Source of the DNA: Calditrichota bacterium
GTDB lineage: Bacteria; Zhuqueibacterota; Zhuqueibacteria; Residuimicrobiales; Krinioviventaceae
Length of the DNA: 5,018 nt
NCBI GenBank assembly: GCA_003818595.1
Contig: RPQV01000320.1
Span: forward strand, 1-5,018
Direction: 5' to 3'
The position numbers and the translations under genes were made by a program. Below, one piece after another: positions 1 through 5,018 of this stretch (the first letter of the stretch is position 1; each line of letters starts with the position of its first letter). Below the pieces are notes generated by a model. That model saw only the letters and a list, made by a program, of their open reading frames with translations. It did not search any database and was not told the DNA's origin.

Positions 1-1
1 A

Positions 2-14
2 CGTTCGCCGAACG
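2..14. repeat. Short inverted repeat just past the Mut7-C gene stop codon
   Basis: The arms CGTTCG and CGAACG flank a single C, which as RNA could fold as a 5-bp stem with a GCC loop. It lies 3 bases beyond the stop codon of the - strand gene, where a terminator would sit, but the bases that would show a U tract fall outside the window. A terminator role is therefore only a possibility. Confidence 0.25.
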
Positions 15-17
15 CCA

Positions 18-791
18 TCACTCTTCATCAACTGATTTTGATCTGTCCAGTAGACGCTTTAATTTAAGCGAAATCCTCTCAAAATGACTTCCACGCCAAT
101 AAATGCGGCTGCAACCTGCACATTGGTTGAATTCATGATAATATTGCGCCGCCCTGGCCGGTAATTGGGAATGAATCGCCCCTTTATCAATGGATTTCAA
201 CTCGCCATTGCATACAGTGCAACGACTAAATGGTTGAGCCAAGTTATACAGATCAAAACGATTCAAAACCTCTGTGGCTTGTTCCAACGCTTTTCTTGAA
301 CGCAGACAATAACCATGGGTGACAACGCTGTGTTTGAGAATGCCGCGGTCGCAGGTCAAAATAACGCGATGGTCAGATAACGAAGTTTGAATAATCTCAT
401 CATCCTCAAGGTCATTTCGATAGATCGTATCAAAACCAAGAAGACGCAGCAAAGTCGCCAGCTTGCCAAGATGAACATCACAGATGAATTTCGGAGATCT
501 TAATGGTTTTTCCCGCAACAAAATGACCGATGATAGATCCAGGCTCTCGAACATCGGATACACAGAGACACGATCACCGTCCCGGATTTGATAATCAAAG
601 GACACCGATTTGCCATTCACCAAAATGACTTCTACTTCAGTATGAGGAATGCCGAGAGCCTCGATCGCATCCTTGATGGCAGGATGGCCATCAAAGGAGT
701 AGGCTATTTCAACCTTTCGTTGATCTGGCGGCAGGAAAAAATTCAACTCTTCATAAAATCGAAAAAAAGCAATATGCACGACAGACCACAT
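18..791 (-). CDS. Mut7-C RNase-domain protein with N-terminal ubiquitin-like domain and C-terminal zinc ribbon
   Basis: A 257-residue protein with the Mut7-C family architecture. Residues about 5-85 look like the ubiquitin-like (beta-grasp) domain that precedes many bacterial Mut7-C domains (FRFYEELN, FDGHPAIKDAIEALGIPHTE, LVNG, DGDRVSVYP). Residues about 100-185 are the PIN-like Mut7-C RNase domain, with likely metal-binding acidic residues D105 (ICDVHLGKLA) and D148 (TCDRG) and the motif RLLGFDTIYRND. Residues 191-227 hold a zinc ribbon, C191-x2-C194 and C224-x2-C227, followed by YWRGSH. The family is predicted to be ribonucleases; the substrate is unknown, and the Ubl domain lacks a terminal Gly-Gly because it is internal. 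No signal peptide is seen, so it is probably cytoplasmic. The ATG has no clear Shine-Dalgarno before it; a GTG at codon 5 is an alternative start. It is divergent from the nitrilase gene. Family assignment is strong, function is inferred. Confidence 0.9.
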   Translation of the reverse strand: MWSVVHIAFFRFYEELNFFLPPDQRKVEIAYSFDGHPAIKDAIEALGIPHTEVEVILVNGKSVSFDYQIRDGDRVSVYPMFESLDLSSVILLREKPLRSPKFICDVHLGKLATLLRLLGFDTIYRNDLEDDEIIQTSLSDHRVILTCDRGILKHSVVTHGYCLRSRKALEQATEVLNRFDLYNLAQPFSRCTVCNGELKSIDKGAIHSQLPARAAQYYHEFNQCAGCSRIYWRGSHFERISLKLKRLLDRSKSVDEE

Positions 792-856
792 GGGCTAAAT
801 CATGATTATCGCTGAACCATAGCTGCGCAATGGTCAATAATGATGATCCATTAAAA

Positions 857-871
857 AAAGATACTATCTTT
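857..871. promoter_or_regulatory. Perfect 15-bp palindrome, candidate operator in the divergent intergenic region
   Basis: The arms AAAGATA and TATCTTT meet at a single central C. The site lies 66 bases upstream of the Mut7-C start codon and 95 bases upstream of the nitrilase start, where a dimeric repressor or activator could act on either gene or both. It is AT-rich and not followed by a U tract on the + strand, so an operator is more likely than a terminator. I cannot match it securely to a known regulator; the AAGAT/ATCTT arms faintly recall NsrR half-sites, but the spacing does not fit. Confidence 0.35.
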
Positions 872-904
872 CTCCGCTAGAAACAAGTAAATTTAAAAAA
901 ATTA

Positions 905-931
905 TTGGGACAGACGAACAACGCCTTTAAT
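905..931 (+). promoter_or_regulatory. Possible sigma70-like promoter for the nitrilase gene
   Basis: TTGGGA (905-910) matches the -35 consensus at 4 of 6 bases and TTTAAT (926-931) matches the -10 consensus at 5 of 6. The spacer is 15 bp, shorter than the usual 16-18, which weakens the call. The start codon lies 34 bases downstream of the -10, leaving room for a short leader with the AAAGGAG ribosome site. Confidence 0.25.
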
Positions 932-965
932 AGTTCGCATTTCATAAAGCCAAAGGAGAATATCG

Positions 966-1796
966 TTGAGTTTCAAGATCGCTTTAATACAAATGCATAT
1001 CGTAGGGGGCAACAAACGCCAGAATCTGAATCATGTAGAAGACTTGATTGCTCAGGCAGTAGATCACGGAGCCGAGCTCATCCTGTTACCGGAATTGATG
1101 GACTTGGGGTGGACGCATCCCTCATGCCTGACTGAAGCAGAACCAATTCCGGACGGCGAACCCGCGGCGAGATTAATTCACGTTGCGGGACGCCATAAAG
1201 TCTTTATCTGCGCCGGATTATCGGAACGCGATGGGAATGCTGTCTATAATTCAGCGATCATCATCCATCCAGATGGCAGAGTTTTGACCAAACATCGAAA
1301 GCTAAATGAGTTAGTCATTGGCCATCCCTATTATGGACAAGGCAATCGTCTCGGCGTAGTTTCGACTGAGTTAGGTGATCTAGGCCTCATGATCTGTGCT
1401 GATGGATTTGCCAAAGACAGCGTCATCAGTCGCGCGCTCGGTTATATGGGAGCGGATGTGATTCTGTGCCCCAGCGCCTGGGCGGTCGCTGCCGACCATG
1501 ACAATCTTAAATCTCCCTATGGCGACTTGTGGCGCAAAGCGTTTATACCCGTGGCGAAAGAATTCTCGATGTGGATTATCGCCGTGAGCAACGTCGGAGC
1601 GATGACTGCCGGACCCTGGGCTGGTCGAAAATGCATTGGTAGTTCTTTGGTGATCGGGCCGACCGGCGAGGAAATAGTGCAAGGTCCCTATGGCTGCGAG
1701 GCTGAAACCATACTTTATGTTGACATCAAACCCACAAAACGCCCTGCTCGCGGCGATGGATGGAGCACGTACTGGAATGAGCAATCAACGGTTTGA
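966..1796 (+). CDS. Carbon-nitrogen hydrolase (nitrilase superfamily amidohydrolase), substrate unknown
   Basis: A 276-residue protein, a normal length for a single-domain nitrilase-superfamily enzyme, which hydrolyses non-peptide C-N bonds (amides, carbamoyl groups or nitriles). The catalytic Glu-Lys-Cys triad is visible: E43 in ILLPELMD, K112 in TKHRKLNE and C144 in LMICADGF. E115 is a candidate second glutamate. The opening FKIALIQM strand and the late motifs CPSAWAV (168-174), SNVG (208-211) and GRKCIGSS (220-227) fit the fold. No signal peptide or membrane segment is seen, so it is cytoplasmic. The start is a TTG, chosen because AGGAG at 954-958 lies 7 bases upstream and the protein then begins right at the conserved first strand. 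The gene precedes the SUF operon by 141 bases but has no known role in it. Which amidase branch it belongs to cannot be told from the sequence. Confidence 0.92.
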   Translation: MSFKIALIQMHIVGGNKRQNLNHVEDLIAQAVDHGAELILLPELMDLGWTHPSCLTEAEPIPDGEPAARLIHVAGRHKVFICAGLSERDGNAVYNSAIIIHPDGRVLTKHRKLNELVIGHPYYGQGNRLGVVSTELGDLGLMICADGFAKDSVISRALGYMGADVILCPSAWAVAADHDNLKSPYGDLWRKAFIPVAKEFSMWIIAVSNVGAMTAGPWAGRKCIGSSLVIGPTGEEIVQGPYGCEAETILYVDIKPTKRPARGDGWSTYWNEQSTV

Positions 1797-1822
1797 CGAA
1801 TCGCTGCAGCAAGTCGTGCCCA

Positions 1823-1837
1823 TCAAGAATGTCTTGA
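1823..1837. repeat. Inverted repeat overlapping a consensus -35 box
   Basis: The arms TCAAGA (1823-1828) and TCTTGA (1832-1837) are separated by ATG. The right arm overlaps TTGACA, a perfect -35 hexamer at 1834-1839. It lies 26 bases after the nitrilase stop codon. No U tract follows, so it is not a convincing intrinsic terminator; it could be an operator or chance. Confidence 0.25.
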
Positions 1838-1863
1838 CAAATATTCATCGAGCCGGCTTTATT
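1834..1863 (+). promoter_or_regulatory. Possible distal promoter for the rrf2-suf operon
   Basis: TTGACA (1834-1839) is a perfect -35 hexamer. The best -10 partner is TTTATT (1858-1863), only 4 of 6 matches, at an 18-bp spacing. If used, it would give a leader of roughly 65-70 bases that contains the GACT/AGTC operator downstream of the start site. Confidence 0.25.
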
Positions 1864-1908
1864 GGAATAACTGCTCAATCTCCGCTGTTGTTAAACACAA
1901 CAAAATAA

Positions 1909-1921
1909 GACTAAATTAGTC
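1909..1921. promoter_or_regulatory. IscR type 1-like operator upstream of the rrf2-suf operon
   Basis: A 13-bp perfect inverted repeat, GACTAA-A-TTAGTC, ends 16 bases before the Rrf2 start codon. From memory the IscR type 1 consensus core is GACTRWWWYAGTC; all 13 positions here satisfy it. Of the 6-base flanks, the right one (CGATAT against RRSTAT) agrees at 4 positions and the left one at 2. The placement before an Rrf2 gene that heads a suf operon supports autoregulation: the cluster-loaded regulator would bind and repress when Fe-S supply is adequate. The AT-rich TATAAA/TAAAAT stretch directly downstream (1925-1932) could be the -10 it controls. Binding by the neighbouring protein is inferred. 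Confidence 0.7.
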
Positions 1922-1924
1922 CGA

Positions 1925-1932
1925 TATAAAAT
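1925..1932 (+). promoter_or_regulatory. Possible -10 element directly before the Rrf2 gene
   Basis: TATAAA (1925-1930) and the overlapping TAAAAT (1927-1932) each match the -10 consensus at 5 of 6 positions. No -35-like hexamer lies 16-18 bp upstream; that space is filled by the GACT/AGTC palindrome. Use of this element would place transcription start at or next to the ATG and give a leaderless mRNA, which would fit the absence of a ribosome site there. Confidence 0.3.
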
Positions 1933-1937
1933 AGATT

Positions 1938-2342
1938 ATGTTCAAACTGAGTAAGAAAACCGAATACGCTTTGATGGCGCTGCAGCACATCGCTTCATTG
2001 GACAAAGGACAAGTCGCGACAGCGAAGGAGATTGCAGAAAACAAATTGATCCCTCACTCTTTGCTGGCTAAAATACTTCAGCAGCTGACCAGACACCAGC
2101 TTATCCTATCATTGCAGGGGGCGCACGGTGGTTATGCGTTAGGACGAAAAGCCGAAGAAATCACGCTGGCGCAGATGATCGAGGCCATTGAGGGACCAAT
2201 TCATATCATCGAATGCAACGAATCTCGGTATTCATGTCAACGAGACGATTTCTGCACGTTGAAAAACAGTTTGAATCCGTTGCAGAAGCAGCTAACGAGT
2301 TATCTACATAGTGTTACGCTTGCCGACGTTGCGGCGTCGTAG
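1938..2342 (+). CDS. Rrf2-family, IscR-like Fe-S regulator of the SUF operon
   Basis: A 134-residue Rrf2-family transcription factor. The N-terminal winged helix-turn-helix spans about residues 1-75: FKLSKKTEYALMALQHIA, then AKEIAENKLIPHSLLAKILQQL as the helix-turn-helix, and GAHGGYALG as the wing. C93, C100 and C106 form the cysteine cluster that in IscR (C92, C98, C104) ligates a [2Fe-2S] cluster. The first spacing is one residue longer than in IscR, and the position of IscR's ligand His107 is K109, so another ligand must complete the site. The position of IscR Glu43 is A44. The start matches the family's usual opening, but no Shine-Dalgarno precedes it. It heads the operon, 17 bases before sufB, like the SUF-associated Rrf2 regulators of other bacteria. 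It probably senses Fe-S supply and represses its own operon through the palindrome at 1909-1921. Confidence 0.92.
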   Translation: MFKLSKKTEYALMALQHIASLDKGQVATAKEIAENKLIPHSLLAKILQQLTRHQLILSLQGAHGGYALGRKAEEITLAQMIEAIEGPIHIIECNESRYSCQRDDFCTLKNSLNPLQKQLTSYLHSVTLADVAAS

Positions 2343-2359
2343 GAAAACGAGGAGTTCTT

Positions 2360-3805
2360 ATGCCTGAAGATTTAGAAATGTTGGAACATTTTACCAACCA
2401 AGAATACAAATACGGTTTTGTCTCGGAGATTGAAAGCGAGAGCATTGCCAAGGGCTTGAATGAAGAGACAATACGTATTCTTTCACAAAAAAAATTAGAG
2501 CCGCTGTGGATGTTGGAGTGGCGTTTGAAGGCCTTTGCGCACTGGCAAAAAATGGAAGAGCCTCGTTGGGCAAATGTCAAGTTTGATCCGATCAATTATC
2601 AGGATATCGTCTATTATTCAGCGCCGAAAAAAGCATCTTCCCCCAAAAATCTTGATGAGATTGATCCCGCGATTCTCGAGATGTATACTAAATTGGGTAT
2701 CCCCATTCATGAGCAGGAAAAGCTGACCGGTGTGGCGGTAGATGCTGTATTAGACAGCGTTTCAGTGGCGACCACTTTCAAAGGCAAATTAGCTGATCTG
2801 GGCATCATCTTTTGTTCCTTTTCGGAAGCGGTGCGCGAGCATCCAGAGCTGATAAAAACTTTTCTGGGCAGCGTTGTGCCTGCCGGCGACAATTTTTATG
2901 CGGCACTCAACTCGGCAGTTTTCAGCGATGGATCGTTCATTTATATTCCCAAAGGCGTTCGCTGCCCCATGGAATTGTCAACCTATTTCCGCATCAATGC
3001 ACAATTCACCGGGCAATTCGAAAGGACGCTGATCATCGCCGAGGAAGGCGCTTATGTGAGTTATCTCGAAGGCTGCACCGCTCCGATGCGCGACGAAAAT
3101 CAGCTTCATGCTGCAGTCGTAGAACTGATTGCGATGGATAATGCCCAGATCAAGTACTCGACAGTGCAAAACTGGTATCCCGGCGATAAACAGGGCAAGG
3201 GTGGTATCTATAATTTCGTGACCAAACGCGGGTTGTGCAAGGGTGTCCATTCAAAGATATCATGGACTCAGGTTGAAACCGGCTCGGCAATTACCTGGAA
3301 ATATCCCGGCTGTATACTTCAAGGAGATCATTCGGTCGGCGAATTCTATTCGGTCGCTCTGACCAACCATTTTCAACAAGCGGATACAGGTACCAAGATG
3401 ATTCACATCGGCAAAAATACCAGCAGCACGATTGTTTCGAAAGGAATTTCCGCCGGATTTGGTCAAAACAGTTACCGCGGTCAGGTAAAAATTCTCAAGA
3501 GTGCAACCCATGCGCGTAATTTTTCCCAGTGCGACTCGCTGTTGATCGGCGACAAATGTGGCGCGCACACTTTTCCGTACATCGAAGTTAAAAACAGTAC
3601 AGCGCAAGTTGAGCATGAAGCAACGACTTCAAAAATTGGAGAAGATCAGATCTTTTATTTGAACCAACGCGGCATCTCTACAGAGGATGCCGTGTCGATG
3701 ATTGTCAACGGTTTCTGTAAACAAGTTCTAGGCGAACTGCCGATGGAATTTGCGGTAGAGGCACAAAAATTGTTAGGTGTCAGCCTTGAGGGCAGCGTCG
3801 GATAA
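2360..3805 (+). CDS. sufB: Fe-S cluster assembly scaffold protein SufB
   Basis: A complete 481-residue SufB, close to the 495 of E. coli. SufB is the scaffold subunit of the cytoplasmic SufBC2D complex; it accepts persulfide sulfur and builds the nascent cluster with SufD. The conserved beta-helix core is present: YIPKGVRCPMELSTYFRIN (195-213), SYLEGCTAP (234-242), VQNWYPGD (269-276) and FSQCDSLLIGDKCGAHTFPYIE (from 388). By alignment from memory, C391 corresponds to E. coli C405, H419 and E420 to H433 and E434, C239 to C254, and R211, N213, Q270 and W272 to residues lining the proposed sulfur-transfer tunnel. The C-terminal SufC-binding part (GISTEDAVSMIVNGFCKQVLGELPMEFAVEAQ) is intact. No cysteine occurs before C152. 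GAGGAG (2349-2354) lies 5 bases before the ATG. Tandem stops TAA TAG end the gene inside a hairpin. Confidence 0.98.
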   Translation: MPEDLEMLEHFTNQEYKYGFVSEIESESIAKGLNEETIRILSQKKLEPLWMLEWRLKAFAHWQKMEEPRWANVKFDPINYQDIVYYSAPKKASSPKNLDEIDPAILEMYTKLGIPIHEQEKLTGVAVDAVLDSVSVATTFKGKLADLGIIFCSFSEAVREHPELIKTFLGSVVPAGDNFYAALNSAVFSDGSFIYIPKGVRCPMELSTYFRINAQFTGQFERTLIIAEEGAYVSYLEGCTAPMRDENQLHAAVVELIAMDNAQIKYSTVQNWYPGDKQGKGGIYNFVTKRGLCKGVHSKISWTQVETGSAITWKYPGCILQGDHSVGEFYSVALTNHFQQADTGTKMIHIGKNTSSTIVSKGISAGFGQNSYRGQVKILKSATHARNFSQCDSLLIGDKCGAHTFPYIEVKNSTAQVEHEATTSKIGEDQIFYLNQRGISTEDAVSMIVNGFCKQVLGELPMEFAVEAQKLLGVSLEGSVG

Positions 3806-3820
3806 TAGCGTTTTATCCGA
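3798..3820 (+). repeat. Hairpin spanning the sufB stop codon
   Basis: TCGGATAA (3798-3805) pairs perfectly with TTATCCGA (3813-3820) around a 7-base loop TAGCGTT, giving an 8-bp stem. The left arm contains the last sufB codons and the TAA stop. The bases after the stem (ATAGCTCAAT) are not a U tract, so this is not a standard intrinsic terminator. In this position it could protect the 3' end of a processed sufB message or partly lower sufC expression. Those roles are inferred. Confidence 0.5.
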
Positions 3821-3865
3821 ATAGCTCAATCGTTTGAAATGACTTACAATATAACGGAGATTTTG

Positions 3866-4624
3866 ATGTTATCGATTAAAAATTTGTACGCCTCAGTCGA
3901 AGGGCATGAAATTCTAAAGGGCATTAACCTTGAAGTCCAAGCCGGTCAGGTACATGCTATTATGGGACCGAACGGCAGCGGCAAGAGCACCCTGGCCGCA
4001 GTGTTATCCGGAAGAGAAGGCTATGATGTGACTCAAGGCACTGTCCTATACGATGGAAAAGATTTATTGGAGCTGGCGCCCGAGGAGCGCGCCCGCGAAG
4101 GCTTGTTTCTGGCTTTCCAATACCCCGTCGAAATTCCCGGCGTGAATACCAGCTACTTTTTGCGCACGGCTTTGAACGAAATCCGCAAGCATCACGGCAA
4201 GGAAAGTATCAGTTCAGTAAAATTCCTTCAGCTGATTCGTGAAAAGCTGAAAATGGTGGAAATGGATGAAAAATTTCTCAAGCGTTCGGTGAACGAAGGT
4301 TTTTCGGGCGGTGAAAAAAAACGAAATGAGGTTCTGCAGATGGCTGTTTTGGAGCCCAGATTGGCAGTCCTCGATGAGACGGATTCAGGCCTTGACATCG
4401 ACGCCCTTAAAATTGTCGCCAATGGGGTGAACATGCTGCGTCATGAGAACAATGCGTTCATCGTCATCACCCATTATCAGCGGTTGTTGAATTATATTGT
4501 TCCCGACTTTGTACATGTACTTTATCAGGGCAAAATAGTTCGTTCCGGCGACAAAGACTTGGCGCTCCATCTCGAGGATTATGGATATGACTGGATCAAA
4601 GAATCCAACGAAACCAAAGATTGA
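3866..4624 (+). CDS. sufC: Fe-S cluster assembly ATPase SufC
   Basis: A complete 252-residue ABC-type ATPase, the energy-providing subunit of SufBC2D. It is cytoplasmic and has no membrane segment. The motifs appear in order: Walker A GPNGSGKST (34-42, K40), Q-loop Q85 in AFQYPVEIPGV, ABC signature FSGGEKKR (146-153), Walker B LAVLDE with catalytic E171, D-loop SGLD (174-177) and switch H203 in ITHYQRLL. These numbers coincide with those I recall for E. coli SufC (K40, K152, E171, D173, H203), which supports the start used here. An in-frame ATG nine codons upstream (3839) would add MTYNITEIL, but lacks a ribosome site and family support; GGAG at 3856-3859 serves the ATG at 3866 with a 6-base gap. 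It follows sufB after 60 bases that contain the hairpin and precedes sufD by 15 bases. Confidence 0.98.
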   Translation: MLSIKNLYASVEGHEILKGINLEVQAGQVHAIMGPNGSGKSTLAAVLSGREGYDVTQGTVLYDGKDLLELAPEERAREGLFLAFQYPVEIPGVNTSYFLRTALNEIRKHHGKESISSVKFLQLIREKLKMVEMDEKFLKRSVNEGFSGGEKKRNEVLQMAVLEPRLAVLDETDSGLDIDALKIVANGVNMLRHENNAFIVITHYQRLLNYIVPDFVHVLYQGKIVRSGDKDLALHLEDYGYDWIKESNETKD

Positions 4625-4639
4625 AGAGGCGACGAATTC

Positions 4640-5018
4640 ATGAAAATGGAAAAACAGGAAATCAATTACTTCACCAGTCTATATCAACAATTAGAAAAAG
4701 AACTGCCTGGAGAACAGCTGGCTGACATTTCAGGAACTCGAAAGAACGCCATCGCATGGTTCGGAGAAAATGGTTTTCCTTCTCAGCGCGAAGAAGAGTG
4801 GCGGTTTACCGATGTCTCTCCCCTCAGAAAAACTGAATTCATCCCTTCCCGGTCTTCGGAGCAACCCCAAGTCACCGTTCAGGATATTGAGCCATTCATC
4901 AATCGAGAGAGCATTGGTCGTCTGGTTTTCCTGAATGGACATTTAGCATCTGCCCTTTCTTCCGTTCAGTCACTTCCTCCCGGCCTGACATGCACGAGCC
5001 TGCAGCAGGCGATGGAAG
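4640..5018 (+). CDS. sufD: Fe-S cluster assembly protein SufD, 5' part only
   Basis: The reading frame stays open from the ATG at 4640 to the window end, giving 126 complete residues of what is usually a protein of about 420-450. The N-terminal SufD hallmarks are present: RKNAIAWFGENGFPSQREEEWRFTDVSPLRK (about 34-64), like the family's R-x-A-W-F-x2-x-G-x-P-x4-EEW-x-x-T motif, followed by RLVFLNGHLAS (about 94-104). SufD pairs with SufB through its beta-helix core to complete the SufBC2D scaffold; that core and its functional His lie beyond the window. AAGAGG (4624-4629) overlaps the end of sufC and lies 10 bases before this ATG; a second in-frame ATG two codons later (4646) would be 16 bases away and is less likely. 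The close spacing to sufC indicates cotranscription. The truncation is a window effect. Confidence 0.95.
   Translation, partial: MKMEKQEINYFTSLYQQLEKELPGEQLADISGTRKNAIAWFGENGFPSQREEEWRFTDVSPLRKTEFIPSRSSEQPQVTVQDIEPFINRESIGRLVFLNGHLASALSSVQSLPPGLTCTSLQQAME

Noticed and set aside
798..807. Palindrome AATCATGATT near the Mut7-C start
   Set aside because: At ten AT-rich bases it is short enough to be expected by chance, and it has no matching partner site.
809..837. Minus-strand promoter for the Mut7-C gene from TTGACC and GATAAT
   Set aside because: The hexamers are about 21 bases apart, too far for a normal sigma70-type promoter.
1380..1784. 134-codon open frame antisense to the nitrilase gene
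   Set aside because: It lies wholly within a well-supported gene on the other strand and its translation resembles no protein family; it is a shadow frame.
1886..1902. Inverted repeat TGTTGT-TAAAC-ACAACA between the nitrilase and Rrf2 genes
   Set aside because: It is short, AT-rich and followed by AAAATAAG with no U tract, so it is neither a convincing terminator nor clearly an operator; it may be chance.
3260..3616. 118-codon open frame antisense to sufB
   Set aside because: It is a shadow of the highly conserved sufB coding sequence, with no ribosome site or recognisable domain.
3834..3855. Possible internal promoter before sufC (TTGAAA, TACAAT, TATAAC)
   Set aside because: The -10-like boxes lie only 5-10 bases from TTGAAA, and no -35-like hexamer is found at the right distance upstream of them.
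3839..3865. Upstream in-frame ATG for sufC giving nine extra residues
   Set aside because: It has no ribosome site, and the extra residues are not part of the family. GGAG at 3856-3859 serves the ATG at 3866, which also gives SufC motif numbering equal to that of E. coli.
1..5018. CRISPR arrays, tRNA or rRNA genes, insertion sequences, phage or defence genes
   Set aside because: I looked for regularly spaced direct repeats, tRNA-like arms, transposase motifs and terminal repeats and saw none. The window is almost fully explained by ordinary housekeeping genes.

Overview
The window carries the front part of a SUF iron-sulfur cluster assembly operon (Rrf2-family regulator, sufB, sufC, start of sufD) on the + strand. 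Upstream of it lie two unrelated-looking genes transcribed away from each other: a Ubl/Mut7-C RNase-domain protein on the - strand and a nitrilase-superfamily amidohydrolase on the + strand. Gene density, Shine-Dalgarno sequences before most genes, a TTG start and operon-like spacing show a bacterium. Base composition is moderate. The sequence alone does not fix the phylum. An Rrf2 regulator placed directly before sufBCD occurs in many Gram-negative and uncultivated bacterial lineages, so I do not assign a taxon.

Layout: 18-791 (-) Mut7-C protein. 792-965, a 174-nt divergent intergenic region with a perfect 7-1-7 palindrome at 857-871. 966-1796 (+) carbon-nitrogen hydrolase starting at TTG. 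1797-1937, a 141-nt gap with several inverted repeats, one of which (1909-1921) matches the core of the IscR type 1 operator. 1938-2342 Rrf2 regulator, 2360-3805 sufB, 3866-4624 sufC, and 4640 to the window end for the 5' part of sufD.

How the genes work together: SufB, SufC and SufD form the SufBC2D scaffold, in which SufC ATPase activity drives conformational change and clusters are built at the SufB-SufD interface. The Rrf2 protein has three clustered cysteines suited to holding an Fe-S cluster. It most likely senses Fe-S status and controls its own operon through the GACT/AGTC palindrome just before its start codon. The cysteine desulfurase (SufS) and any SufE/SufU partner would be expected downstream of the window.

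No wholly new system is evident. The points most worth following are regulatory: the operator, the regulator's non-IscR residues at two key positions, the lack of a Shine-Dalgarno before the regulator, and a strong hairpin spanning the sufB stop codon.
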